64,000 nt of DNA. It comes from Mantamonas sphyraenae. Taxonomy: Eukaryota > CRuMs > Mantamonadidae. Positions 1 to 11,084 of the stretch are shown here, one piece after another; the first letter of the stretch is position 1, and each line of letters starts with the position of its first letter. The position numbers were made by a program, and so were the translations under genes. The stretch covers positions 1 to 64,000 of the forward strand of contig JAPMXV010000057.1 of the NCBI GenBank assembly GCA_026936335.1, written 5' to 3'. Under the pieces are notes generated by a model. That model was given only the letters and a program-made list of their open reading frames with translations. It was not told the origin of the DNA and searched no databases.

Positions 1-176
1 ACCCTAACCCTAACCCTAACCCTAACCCTAACCCTAACCCTAACCCTAACCCTAACCCTAACCCTAACCCTAACCCTAACCCTAACCCTAACCCTAACCC
101 TAACCCTAACCCTAACCCTAACCCTAACCCTAACCCTAACCCTAACCCTAACCCTAACCCTAACCCTAGCCCTAAC
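1..176. repeat. Telomere repeat array (CCCTAA)n
   Basis: Perfect hexamer repeats run from base 1 to about 168, followed by one variant unit (CCCTAG) and a last CCCTAA before unique sequence. The C-rich strand reads 5' to 3' away from the end, as expected for the left end of a chromosome. TTAGGG-type telomeres occur in animals, many fungi, amoebozoans and many protists, so this does not identify the lineage. Confidence 0.98.
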
Positions 177-451
177 TCGAATTGATAACCGGTAGTGGGA
201 TGTTATGCGTCCGGTCTATGTCGCGTGAGTTGTGCTTGTGTCTGATGTGTGAGTGGCTGAGTTGGGTTGTGACATGGGGCAGTGGGCAACGGGTGGTGGT
301 GGAAATGTTGCTGGTGAGTGGCCGTCGTCCTGCAACGCTGCGCAGTCAGCACTGCCCATCCGCCTTCAACCAAAATATCACCAACACCCACAACACCCTC
401 CATCAGTCCAACACAATCCACATACACTCCAGCACCACCACCACCGCCACG

Positions 452-3400
452 ATGGACAAGGACTACTCGAGCACTCCGAAGCAACAACACACACCCAACA
501 CCTACCCAGCGTGCGTTCTGCCTTCCACTCCGTTTTCTGACTGCCCGCTTCTCGCGCTTGCTTGCCTCTTCCATGCCTCCGTCGCTTCCCTGCACTCCTC
601 CCCTGCATCCCCACTTCCCCATCGCCACCGTTGCTGTCTTCTTCGCTGTTCTCCGATCCCCTCCCCCCTGTCACTGCCCTCCCCGTTGCCAGTTTCCCGG
701 TCTGGCAATCTCCTTCGTTTTCCCTCTCTGCTCGTTCCAGCCTCCCTTCACCCCGCTTCTGCCCTGACGGCGTCCATTCCGCCTTCCGCTCACCGTTTCC
801 ACCCCGCCCTGCTCCTCCCGTCTCCCCCACAGCTACGGGTTCGTGGTCCCTCCCATGGCTGCCCAGCAGTTTCCGAACATGCTGCCCGTGCCAGGCGTAC
901 AAAACCAGTACCAGCACCCACAACCACCCATCATGTGGGTCCCTGTCAACACCCATCCCCAGCAGCACCACGCATATGCTCATCAGGGCCATCCATACTA
1001 CACCTTCCCTCCTCCGCCGCCTCCTCAGCCGCGACAAACCGCCCAGACGCACTTCGCTCAGCCTCCGTTTCACCCTCCGCCTGCTCAACGCACCACAAAC
1101 CACAACCGCGTCCCCAAACGCATCAGCCCTGCGTTTGTCGGCATCACACGGACCACATCCACCACCACATCGTCGTCCTCCTCCCACCAGGCCACACGGC
1201 AGACTGGAGACAGCGACGACAACGACGCACACCAAGACACACACACACATGACACCGGCGACGTGGAGGATCTGATGTTCCTGAACTTTGGCCACCGTGA
1301 ACCACTGTCAACCTCCAGCAACACAGAGTGGGTGACCAGCTCAGGGATGGAAGCGTACGAAGAAGACGGCGAGGCAAACGACGCAACCCCGCAGCACCTG
1401 GACGACGAATTGGAAACTCAGGGCTCACTCAGCATTGCAGACACTGGTGATGCCATGGATGAGGAGTACGTGCCGCAAGATGACAGCGACGACGACGCAG
1501 ACGACATGGAGCAGGAGGACAGGTACGAATGGCAGCCGCAACGCACAGATAGAGGCCGCACACAACGCCGCAGAGGCAGAGCCAGCCGACGTACTGTTCC
1601 ACAGAAGATGAAAGGCAGCGGACAGCGCAGGGTCAGGGTCACGGCTGGCAGTGGCACAGAGACAGGAACGTCGAGCACACTGGTAAGGAGGGCCAAGAAC
1701 GGAGACACCGGCGCACGGATGAAAGCAGGCGTGAAAAAGACGAAGAAGTTGCCAGATGGCGTTGTGTGCAAAGGGTTGACATGGGGGTACAGTGACGAGC
1801 GCAGCCGCAGCAACAAGAAGGAGCACACGGCACTGCTGAACCACATGCGAACCCTGTCCAACGAGCATCGCATCGACGATATCCCTGACCTCATGAACCT
1901 GCAGGCGCGTGTTGTGGTCTGCCATGGCACTCTGCTGAGGCTGGTCCGACAGATTCCGCTCGCTCTGGGCAACATCCCCCTCTCCCAGGGTGACATGGCC
2001 CTCTGCCTCACTCTTCTCGGCCGTGACATGGATCAATATGCGTGCAGCAATGCCATCAAAGACGCTGGTCTGGCCACGGGTGTGACAAAGGCTGGGTTGA
2101 AGGTGTGCTGGCTGGAGGAGCCACACGATCACGGCGACCCCAACTACGCCCTCCTCCACCTGATCATGACAGAGATGGGCAAACTCGGCGACAGGCCCCA
2201 TCCCACCACCTGGAAGGAGCACAAGCAGACCCAGCTGTGGCTGCAGAAAGCACGACGCCCTGCTGACAACGACAGCGACCCACACTGGACACAATGCGAC
2301 TACGACCACCACCTCGCTACCACCAACGTGGAACAGTGGCAACCAGAGTCTGTGCGCACTGGCTGGAGCAACAAGGCCGACGAGCGTGGCAGCTGCACGG
2401 CGCGGGAGTTCCAGACGCTGCTGGCACACATGAAGGCACGCGCAGCCAAGCACCCTCGCCATCAGCACACACACGAGCACCATGCACTGCGTGAGCTGAT
2501 CAACAACGGCAACCTGCTGTCCCTGCTGCGACACATCATCCTGGCGCTGGGCAACGTTGGCGTGCCGCCTGTCGACCTGGCCTTCTTTGTGCGCCTCCTC
2601 AGGCCACGCCTCACTTACAGGCTGCTTTCCCCTGCCATCGGCAACACACTCGCCCGTGGCGTCACCTCCCTCTCCCTCAAGATCGCCTGGCTCGACAACC
2701 CCAAACCCAGCGACGCCACACTGCACACCCTCCTCCACACCCTCATCGACCGCATCACACCCCACATCACCACCCGTCCCACCACAGTCGACGCCGTCAA
2801 CACCCTCGACATCCCAGAGCTCGTTCTGACCAAGCCTACAACGGAGGAGATGGCCGTGGAGGATGGACTGCCAGATGGCGTTGTGCGCAGTGGCTGGACG
2901 AGGTGGCGCAAGAGCGAGCGCAGCCACAGCAACAAGAAGGAGCATACGGCACTGCTGAAGCACATGCACACCCTGGCCAATGAGCATTTCATCGACGACA
3001 TCCCAGACCTTATGACCCTGCAGGCGCGTGTTGTGGTCTGCCATGGCACCCTGACCACGATGGTCCGACAGATTCAGCTCGCTCTGGGCAACATTCCCCT
3101 CTCCCAGGGCGACATGGCCTTCTGCCTCACTCTTCTCGGCCGTGATATGGATCAAAAGGCGTGCAGCGATGCCATCATCCACGCTGGTCTGGCCATGGGT
3201 GTGACAAAGGCTGGGTTGAAGGTGTGCTGGCTGGAGGAGCCACACGACCACGGTGACCCCAACTACGCCCTCCTCCACCTGCTCATGACAGAGGTGGACA
3301 CTCTCGGCAACAGACCCCATCCCACCAGCTGGAAGGTGCACGAGCAGACCCAGCTGTGGCTGCAGAAAGCACGACGCCCTGCTGACAACGACAGCGACCC

Positions 3401-4025
3401 ACACTGGACACAATGCGACTACGACCACCACCTCACCACCACCAATGTGAACAAGTGGCATCCTGAACCTGTGCGCAGTGGCTGGAACAGTGCCAATCAC
3501 GGCGACGAGCGTGGCAGCTGCACGGCGCGGGAGTTCCAGACGCTGCTGGCACACATGAAGACACGTGCAGCCAAGCACCCTCGTCATCAGCACGCACACG
3601 AGCACCAGGCACTGCGTGAGCTGATCAACAGCGGCAACCTGCAGTCTCTGGTGCGACACATCATCCTGGCGCTGGGCAACGTTGGCGTGCCGCCTGTCGA
3701 CTTGGCCTTCTTTGTCCGCCTCCTGAGGCCTCCCGTCACCTACAAGCAGGTTCACGTTGCCATCAAGAACACCCTCAGCCGAGGCGTCACCTCTCTCTCC
3801 CTCAAAATCGCCTGGCTTGACAAACCCAAACCCAGCGACGCGACACTGCACACCCTCCTCTACACCCTCATCGACCGCATCACACCCCACATCACCACCC
3901 GCCCCACCACCATCGCACTCGTCAACGCCTACCCCATCCCCTCCTTCACCGTCCCCAAGCGCAAAGACCACGCCTCCTCCTCCTCCTCCTCTTCCTCCTC
4001 CTCCAAACGCCAACGCATCGAATGA
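452..4025 (+). CDS. Subtelomeric protein with four copies of an unrecognised module
   Basis: I model two exons, 452-510 and 833-4025, giving about 1,083 residues. The donor is GTGCGT at 511 and the acceptor follows a pyrimidine tract ending CCCCCACAG at 832; the phase fits exactly and reading continues smoothly from TYPA into YGFVVPPMAAQ. The N-terminal third is disordered (Pro/His/Gln-rich, then acidic, then Arg/Lys-rich). The rest is an A-B-A'-B' array of modules of about 100 to 150 residues. A and B are themselves related: A has VVVCHGTL then LALGNIPLSQGDMA, and B has LRELIN then LALGNVGVPPVDLAFFVRL. It ends in poly-Ser and a KRQR basic cluster that could be a nuclear signal. I do not recognise the family. 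An 881-residue frame on the opposite strand is a composition shadow. Confidence 0.75.
1750..3915 (+). repeat. Tandem duplication of about 1.05 kb inside the subtelomeric gene
   Basis: DNA of 1750-2795 and 2868-3915 is closely similar across its length, for example the stretches around 2225-2320 and 3345-3440 and around 2395-2460 and 3518-3585. Differences are mostly single substitutions and the frame is kept throughout, so the duplication is coding and probably fairly recent. Each copy carries one A and one B module. Confidence 0.85.
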
Positions 4026-4156
4026 ACCTTCCGCACCATCCATCTCACCCTCCCCTCCCCAACCACCCAATCACCCTCTCTGTGTCATCCACCAACCACT
4101 GGGCACATGTGAGGCCGTTGCACGTTGCGGGCCAGCGTAACTTGAGCACAGCAACG

Positions 4157-7100
4157 ATGCAGGGCAACCTCGCCCTTTTTGTTGGCTCTCTCTATGTCAT
4201 CCTTCAGTCAGCACTGCTGCACACCCGCCTTTCTGGTGTATACGTGGACTGGTTCACGGTATGCCACACAACTTGCCTTCCCTCCTTCGCACACATGCCA
4301 CTCACCCCCCTTCCTCTCACAGGTTTTCGTTCCAACTTTCATTCTTGTCCCGTTCATGTATCGATATGTGTCCAAGACCATGACGAACTCCCTTTCTTTT
4401 GAGGATCCTACGGTCTGTGGCTGCTTTGTGCCTGGTGTGGCCTTGTTTGTGTTTTTCATCCTCATCGCGACCCAGTTGAGCGCACAGGACACCCTCATGC
4501 TGCCAGTCAAGGTGATCGACAACATGCCGCGAGACTGCTGTGCACACACTTCTCTCAACCGCACCGTCATCATGGGCATCAGCGAGAGCAACGAGCTGCG
4601 TTTTGCATCGTTCAACGCGACCTACCCAGCCAGCGTGCTTGTCACAGGCAAAGTCATGGACGGAGAATTTGACTACATGGGGCTAAGCACAAAGAGATCA
4701 TCATTTTCCACGTCCACAAGGAAGCAGATCCTCTGGAATGGGAACCTCGCTGTTGACTACACCACTGAAGACGACGAGTACAGCCTTACGGCCAGCTGCA
4801 TACCGGCAGGCCAGTACTACATTCCTGTTCACACCGATCGCGATGACTCACGCATCAACATCACGGTACGAGAGACGCGAAACTGTGTTCCTCCGGCCCC
4901 TCCGCCACCAGGCCACGGCGTCGAAGCTCTCGGCGACGGTACTGTCCGTTTGGAGTACCGTGCAGTGTACACGCGACGTATTGGCACAATTGGACAGCGT
5001 TCGTTGGTGTACGTTGACGTGGAGACGGTCGCAGGAGCAGCTCCAAACCTCCTTGTTTTCCGCGACTTTGCGCCCACTTTCAACAGCTATCACTATGTGG
5101 GACGTGGTGATGCAATCCGTACCGTGTTTTCATCATGCTTGGACGCTGGTACCTGGTATATGGGTGTGGAGGGGCGCACATCGACATCAATTCCCTCAGC
5201 GCGCACACGTATCCGAATCCTCGACGTACACGTCTCATCGAACCCGTGTTTACCGGGCACAGACATTCCTCTCACACCCATGGGTTCAACTGTGTGGATT
5301 GGCGCCCACTACACGCTCGATGGGCGTTTGACCTCCGTCGCGATGCAGCAGTCACCTTCCCTGGAAATTCATCTCATCCAAGGCCAAACGTACCGTTTTC
5401 TGGTTCCAAAACTCATTTCATCATCTGGAATACGTCTGTTCCGTAAGGACGTGGGGGAATCGATTGTCAACATGACCACAGATGTCGTGCAAAACGTGGT
5501 GTTCTCCCACCCCAACGGAAGTTGGCCCTTCCAGCCACGCAGCAACACCCTGGACGACTTTTTCCAGTTCACTCCCACGCTGTCAGATGTTGGGAAACGA
5601 TACAGCTTGGGTGTGGATTCTGGTTCTGTGGGTGTGCGCATTCTTCCGGCAAATGGGGTCAGCAAACTGACGTTCGGCAATGCGATCTCATTCACGTTGC
5701 CCACGACCTCCTCCATCTCTGCGCGGATCCTCTCGTACATAGATTTAGACCATCCTCACTCGGTACAGGTGCGCTTGGATGCAACAGGAACGAGCTTCGG
5801 GGCTGCCATCGGGGTTGCCTCTGCTCTTTTCCGCGACACGGTGCAGTTTGGCAATCGTGTGCAAAGCACGTCCACACAAGCCGTGACATTCAATGCTTGC
5901 TTGCGCTCTGGGCGCCATTGGATCAGCAGCAGGCCGCACACATCCTCTGGGAACGGCCGCGCGGTTTCGCTCGTTGTGGAAGAGCAGTCCAGCTTCTGCT
6001 CAGGCTATCTGAATCCAACCGACCCGACCCGCACAAGCAGTGGGAGTGGAACGACGTCGGTCTCGTACAGCAATCTGTGTCAGCGATGCATTCCGACCAC
6101 TTCGGAGGTGCCCACGGACACACTTTTCGTTCCAGCGTACGTTTACCTAGTCTGGATGTTCGTCTTTGTGCTCATGCGTGCCTCTGTTACCCTCGATCCA
6201 CAACACAACTCGCAGAAGGAGCAGATTGCATTCACACTGCGCATCGCTGTCCGCTTGCTGTTGCTCATTGGCCTCACCTTTGCTCAACTGATATTGTTCA
6301 ACGCCAACGCTGAGCAGTCCACCACTGTCCCGGTATACTTCGTTCTCATGCCTCTCAACATCCTGTTCACGTGGATGACGTTCTTTTTCGTGCGAGCACG
6401 CAAGGAGTCGCTTGCTGTGGATGGTCATGGAAACCAACCTGGGCGCAAGATTAACCTCGGCGCTGTCCACCTACTGCTGTGGTTGGTAGCCTTGTCCTTC
6501 CTCACGCTCCTCCACCTAGCTTTTGCTGGACTGGTGCGAGCAGATGCCGCCGTGCTACCAATTCTCATCGGCGCAGTCTGCTCCCTCATGCTCTCCGTCC
6601 GCTTCCAACTCGCTCGCATGGATCTGTTGGGAAGCATGTGGTCTTTCTATACGGACAGAATTGTTGACGTAGGCTACCTCTCTGAGCAAGATCGACTCAC
6701 CAACGCGTCAACTCGCTTTGCAGACGATCCAGGATGGAGAGACCGGCCACATCCGACATTCCCCTTTGTGCAGAGTGAATCAGTGCGTCGCTCCATGTTG
6801 CAACTGGGGTTGGTTTGGTTTGCATTGATGGCATGGGTGGCTGTTGCGGCGGGGGCTGGGTACTTTGGGCTGAACGTGGTACCTCACACAGAGCCAGGCC
6901 GCCAAGCTGCAACAATCGCTGCGCCGTGGTTTGCTCTGTGGATTTTGGCACCCGTGTTCTTTTTGGTTGTTGCAAAGGCTCTTCACCAAGCCTGGTACGC
7001 GCAGCTTGATGCCAATGGCAACTCGCGGGCCATAACTCTCTCCAATCGGCGACAATACGCGTCTTTTGGTCTCGGAGTCATCGTCATGGTCCTGGGGTTG

Positions 7101-7904
7101 ACTGCTACAGGCATGATTGCAGACTATGGACAACTGTATGGTTCGGTGAGGGTGCTCGTGCCGCTGTTTGTGATGGCTGGCGTGAGCATCCTTGCAGTTC
7201 TTTCGTCGCTCTTTGCGGTGGAGGAACGGACCCTGGAAGATCGACGGGCCATGGTGCTATTCGCCATGTCGATCGCTGTGACAACCTTGTTTGCCACTCA
7301 GTTGGTGATGACTTTGGTGTGGTTTGAGGGGGTGGTTTCGGGGATTGCAGCACTGAGTCCCATGCTGCTTGTTGGTGCAGGTGAGATCTTCCTGGCAGTG
7401 CGCATGCTCACATACTACGATGCAGAAGGCTTCCGGCCAAAGCAACCGGTCACTGTGTACGCGCTTGTGGGCGTGCTGGTCGTCAATGGGGTTTGCCAGC
7501 TTGCGTTTTCGGTGATGCTTGGGTACGTCATGGACGGGGATCCCACAATGAGGACGTTCCTTTTTCTGCCTGTATTTGTCTGCGTCGCCTGTTGGATGGG
7601 ATTGGTGGGCCTGTGGTGCCACCGCTACGACTGGTGCCCGGACAGCCTCCTTCCAGCACGAATTCCCCTGGCCGTCGCAGCTGTGGAGGTCCAACCCTGC
7701 GGCAGCGAGACGATCGTATTGTTGGACACGACTTTGCCCGCATCAGGGGATTCTCACGAACCCCACGCGCTGTCAACAGGGCCTGCCGAACCCGTGATTG
7801 AAATCAAAGATGACGTGGATGCGACACCATCGAAGCAGGGAAATGGCGCCGAAACAGAGGAGGAAGTGGTGAACATCGGCCCACACGGGGTCAATCTTTC
7901 CTGA
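4157..7904 (+). CDS. Large multi-pass membrane protein, family not recognised
   Basis: Exon 1 is 4157-4258 and exon 2 is 4323-7904, with a 64-nt intron (GTATGC ... CTCACAG) in phase 0, giving about 1,227 residues. The N-terminus has hydrophobic segments around residues 5-22, 36-50 and 68-90. A long extracellular or lumenal-looking region with scattered Cys and potential N-glycosylation sites follows. The C-terminal 550 residues hold roughly ten more membrane segments and end in an acidic cytosolic-type tail. The ATG at 4157 is preferred because the uninterrupted frame upstream of 4323 is intronic in character. The hydrophobic N- and C-terminal blocks faintly recall TMEM185-type proteins, but I would not assign that. 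It converges on the next gene with a 72-bp gap. Confidence 0.8.
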
Positions 7905-7976
7905 AAACCAATATCAGCGTGCTCATTCGGTTCGGGAGGGTGATTCATTACCCTCCACCTTCAATAAACCCCCTTC

Positions 7977-9611
7977 CTAATTGTTCACCCTCCCCCCCGT
8001 CGCAATCGCCAGCTGCGTCACCACAAACACCGACACACTGAACAGCCAAAAATGCTTCCAAAGATGCTGCCTCCTCACCGCATGACACTGCAGCACCAGT
8101 GGCTCATCTCTATCCACATCGAAATCCGCAAACATCCCCGGCAGCTTCCCGTTCTTCAACTCGTACTCCTTGACCTCCTGTTCGTACAGCTCCAGCTTCC
8201 TGTTCAGCATCCTCACGACGAGCATCCCACTGACCACCTTGACCACAAAGAGCACCCCAAACTGCGCCAGCAACTGCAGCAACTCTGCATCGGATGACGT
8301 GCGGCACAGCAAACACGGGCCATCCAACCACGCATCGCTCATCAACATCGCCGCCAGAACAATGTCTGCCGTTTGCTCCGACAACGCATCCTGGAACGAA
8401 TACAGCACGTACTTCCTCAACTTGATGCACTTGCGCTGCAGTCTCGCCGCCTCCGACTCTTCCCCTGTGTACGCTTCGCTTCGTCCACGAAATCTCTCCC
8501 AAGCATGATCAAACCATTCCTCAAAATAACCGGCGTCGCGTAGCACAATCCTCGACACCAGAATGAACAGCATGAGCATTGCAACCACGTCAAACGCACT
8601 CGCTTGCAGAAACAGCACGTTGGAGAACAGATCGTCCACGATGATGAAGCCAAAAAGCGGCGGCAGAAAATTGTAAACGTTTGTCGCAAAACGCGACGCC
8701 GTCCATACAATGTACACAATCACAGACATCATCACCATGTAAATGAAAAGCACCAAAAGCTGCAGCTCCTCGCTGACCTCTTTTGACACCGCCGTGGCGA
8801 TCACCGGCACGATCGGTGCGCCGAGGATCGTCACTGCCGTCAGCGCAGCATAGGAACGACTATAGTGCAGCCCCTTGTTGCGGTCCAGCCACATGCACAC
8901 TACCCAGATCGTTGCCAGCACCAAAATCAGCACCGAGCCCACCTCGAGCGGGTATGCGCCGAGCGGGCCGAGCACATCCCTTGCGGTGACCATAATGGGC
9001 GGCACCGCCGCAATAACCGGGTACATCTTTGTGTCCACATGCCCATGCACATGCGGCCTTGGCCCAAACGAAAAGGATTCCGAGTTCTCTCCCTCCTCGC
9101 CCTTTGGCGCTTCTTGAACGTGAAGCGGGTAATCGCTGCTCTGCAAACGTCTCAACGTCGGCAAATTCTCGCGTTTCCTCCACCATGCCTCAAACACAGC
9201 AGGCATGATCAGCACGCCCACCATCACACGGAAGTACTCGTTCGGTATTCGCTCCAGCAGCGTGTACTCCAGCGTCGCCCGGCCGTTCAAGTCGACAACG
9301 CGTGGCGCGTCAAAGGCCGCGTGTGCGAGCGGAAACACCGTCGTCAGCGCCGAACTGAGCAGAAGCACCCACCTCAAAGTCCCTGCGGGCATCTTGTGTT
9401 CGTAGCAATGGTTCAGCACCAGCACCACCAACGGGCCCTCGACAATGCCATAAAAAACGGCGTCCACAAAAACCACATTGCGCAAAAGCAAAACCTGCGA
9501 CACCGTGAACCCCACAACCACCACAACAAACGCCAGCCGCAGTAGCATCGCCATACGCGCATCGTGCGACGCCAGCGGAATCTGCGACCACGCTGAGCTG
9601 CTCTTGCGCAT
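7977..9611 (-). CDS. Multi-pass membrane protein, family not recognised
   Basis: A single exon encodes 544 residues. I start it at the ATG at 9611 (MRKSSSAWSQ), because the longer frame would run back into the upstream Rieske gene that ends at 9652 on the same strand. There are about nine hydrophobic segments: three near the N-terminus, a hydrophilic loop with an EEGENSESF-like acidic patch, five in the middle, and one pair at the C-terminus split by a KLELYEQEVKEYELKNG charged helix. No catalytic signature was recognised. It may be co-oriented with the Rieske gene only by chance; the 40-bp gap is normal for this window. Confidence 0.8.
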   Translation of the reverse strand: MRKSSSAWSQIPLASHDARMAMLLRLAFVVVVVGFTVSQVLLLRNVVFVDAVFYGIVEGPLVVLVLNHCYEHKMPAGTLRWVLLLSSALTTVFPLAHAAFDAPRVVDLNGRATLEYTLLERIPNEYFRVMVGVLIMPAVFEAWWRKRENLPTLRRLQSSDYPLHVQEAPKGEEGENSESFSFGPRPHVHGHVDTKMYPVIAAVPPIMVTARDVLGPLGAYPLEVGSVLILVLATIWVVCMWLDRNKGLHYSRSYAALTAVTILGAPIVPVIATAVSKEVSEELQLLVLFIYMVMMSVIVYIVWTASRFATNVYNFLPPLFGFIIVDDLFSNVLFLQASAFDVVAMLMLFILVSRIVLRDAGYFEEWFDHAWERFRGRSEAYTGEESEAARLQRKCIKLRKYVLYSFQDALSEQTADIVLAAMLMSDAWLDGPCLLCRTSSDAELLQLLAQFGVLFVVKVVSGMLVVRMLNRKLELYEQEVKEYELKNGKLPGMFADFDVDRDEPLVLQCHAVRRQHLWKHFWLFSVSVFVVTQLAIATGGRVNN

Positions 9612-9651
9612 GCTGACGTTCTCTTTGGGAAACTCGCGCGTACATTTTTCC

Positions 9652-10212
9652 TCACCGCCGCACCTCCTTCCCCAGTGCAACCAGAACCACCCCATCTTCC
9701 ACCTTTGTCTTGTGCGTACGCTGCACTTTCCCCTTGCTCTGCCACTTGCCATCCAACCCCTGATACAACCCTTTGCCGCTGCTCACCTCGATCGTGTACA
9801 TGTGCCAAGGACACCGTATGCACAGCATCGTGTCCTCGATCTCCACCAGCTTGCCCTCCGACAACGGCCCTCCTGCATGATAGCACACCGCATTCAACGC
9901 GTGCACCTGGCCGTCCACCCACAGCAAAAACACTTTGACTCCTTCCACCTCTGCCTCCAGCCTCCCTGCGGCTTCCAACTCCTCCACGGTGCACACGGGC
10001 GAATACACGTCTTCCTGTTCCTCCTGTTCCCCCTCTCCTTCCCCCTCGCCCTCCTCCAACACCTTTCCTTTCTCGCCCGCGTCGAGATCAATCACCTTTT
10101 CCACACCGTTGATCACCACCGTGACCAGCCGCCGCACTCGCTTCTTCTTCTTCTTCTTCTTCTTCTCCTCTTGCACACCCCCTTTACCCTCAGCAGCCTC
10201 AGCCTCGGACAT
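9652..10212 (-). CDS. Rieske [2Fe-2S] domain protein
   Basis: The protein has 186 residues from ATG 10212 (MSEAEAAEG). The longer frame to 10224 would use TTG. After a Lys run encoded by a TTC microsatellite (10141-10172 on the plus strand) and a Glu/Gly-rich linker comes a soluble Rieske domain. Its cluster motifs are CYHAGGPL and CPWHMYT, that is C-x-H and C-x2-H. The size and the absence of a membrane anchor or oxygenase catalytic domain resemble Rieske-domain-containing proteins such as RFESD rather than the bc1 subunit. The start codon overlaps that of COQ3 on the opposite strand in the sequence CATG. Confidence 0.85.
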   Translation of the reverse strand: MSEAEAAEGKGGVQEEKKKKKKKKRVRRLVTVVINGVEKVIDLDAGEKGKVLEEGEGEGEGEQEEQEDVYSPVCTVEELEAAGRLEAEVEGVKVFLLWVDGQVHALNAVCYHAGGPLSEGKLVEIEDTMLCIRCPWHMYTIEVSSGKGLYQGLDGKWQSKGKVQRTHKTKVEDGVVLVALGKEVRR

Positions 10213-11077
10213 GCCACCAACCAATCACACCACTTGGCCAATGTCGCGCAAAAACAACCTCGACCCCTCCGAGGTCGCCAAATTTGCCGCCATGGCCTCC
10301 CGCTGGTGGAACGTCAACAGCGAGGTCAAAGCGCTCCACAAGATGAATCCCCTTCGCATGGGCTTCATCAAAGAAGCCGTCGCTCTCCAGCTCGACCGCG
10401 ACGTCCGCGATCCGCAGATGTTTGCCGGCCTGCGCTTCCTGGACATCGGTTGCGGCGGAGGTATCACCGCAGAGAGTGCAGCACGTCTCGGCGCAGACGT
10501 CGTTGCTCTGGACGCCGCCCAAGCCTCGATCCACGTCGCCCAGACCCACGCCCTTGACTCTGGCCTCGCCGGCAAAATCGACTACCGCTGCACCACCACC
10601 GACGACCTCCTTCACGACGAACCAGACCAGCACGAGCATGCCTACGACATTGTTGCCGCCCTCGAGGTCATCGAGCACGTGCCCGACCCTCGTGCCTTTG
10701 TCCACACGGCCGCCCGTTTTGTCCGCCCCGGCGGTGGCTTTGCCGTCAGCACCCTCAACCGCACCCCACAGTCCTTCCTCCTCGGTGTCCTTGCTGCCGA
10801 GTACCTCCTCGGCTTTGCCGAGCCCGGTAGCCACCAGTGGAGCAAGTTTGTACAGCCTTCCGAGCTCGAGGAATATCTCGAGACCGCCCACCTCTCCGTC
10901 ACCTCACGCAGTGGCCTTGTCTACGACACCCCTGCCAACCTGCGCGACCTTGTCCGCCGTGGGCCTGCTGCAGGTGCCATCGTCAACCGCTGGCGCCTCG
11001 ACCAAGACGACCTCGACATCAACTACCTCATGTTTGCCGAGCGGCCACGTTCATCCTCCAACTCCCCACCACAGTAA
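10211..11077 (+). CDS. COQ3: Ubiquinone biosynthesis O-methyltransferase (COQ3/UbiG)
   Basis: This 288-residue protein carries the class I SAM-methyltransferase signature LDIGCGGG near residues 77-84. The UbiG/COQ3 landmarks are also present: FAAMASRWWN, LHKMNPLRM, ALEVIEHVPDP, and STLNRTPQSFLLGVLAAEY. COQ3 performs both O-methylations in ubiquinone synthesis on the matrix side of the mitochondrial inner membrane. The first ATG (10211) gives MPPTNHTTWPMSRKNN; the in-frame ATG at 10241 is an alternative and would separate it by 28 bp from the divergent Rieske gene. No strong presequence is obvious from either start. Confidence 0.93.
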   Translation: MPPTNHTTWPMSRKNNLDPSEVAKFAAMASRWWNVNSEVKALHKMNPLRMGFIKEAVALQLDRDVRDPQMFAGLRFLDIGCGGGITAESAARLGADVVALDAAQASIHVAQTHALDSGLAGKIDYRCTTTDDLLHDEPDQHEHAYDIVAALEVIEHVPDPRAFVHTAARFVRPGGGFAVSTLNRTPQSFLLGVLAAEYLLGFAEPGSHQWSKFVQPSELEEYLETAHLSVTSRSGLVYDTPANLRDLVRRGPAAGAIVNRWRLDQDDLDINYLMFAERPRSSSNSPPQ

Positions 11078-11084
11078 ATCACTC

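Noticed and set aside
1425-4070. 881-residue minus-strand frame across the subtelomeric gene
   Set aside because: It is antisense to a gene with clear repeat-conserved protein sequence. Its Gly/Val/Asp-rich composition is what C-ending codons give when read in reverse.
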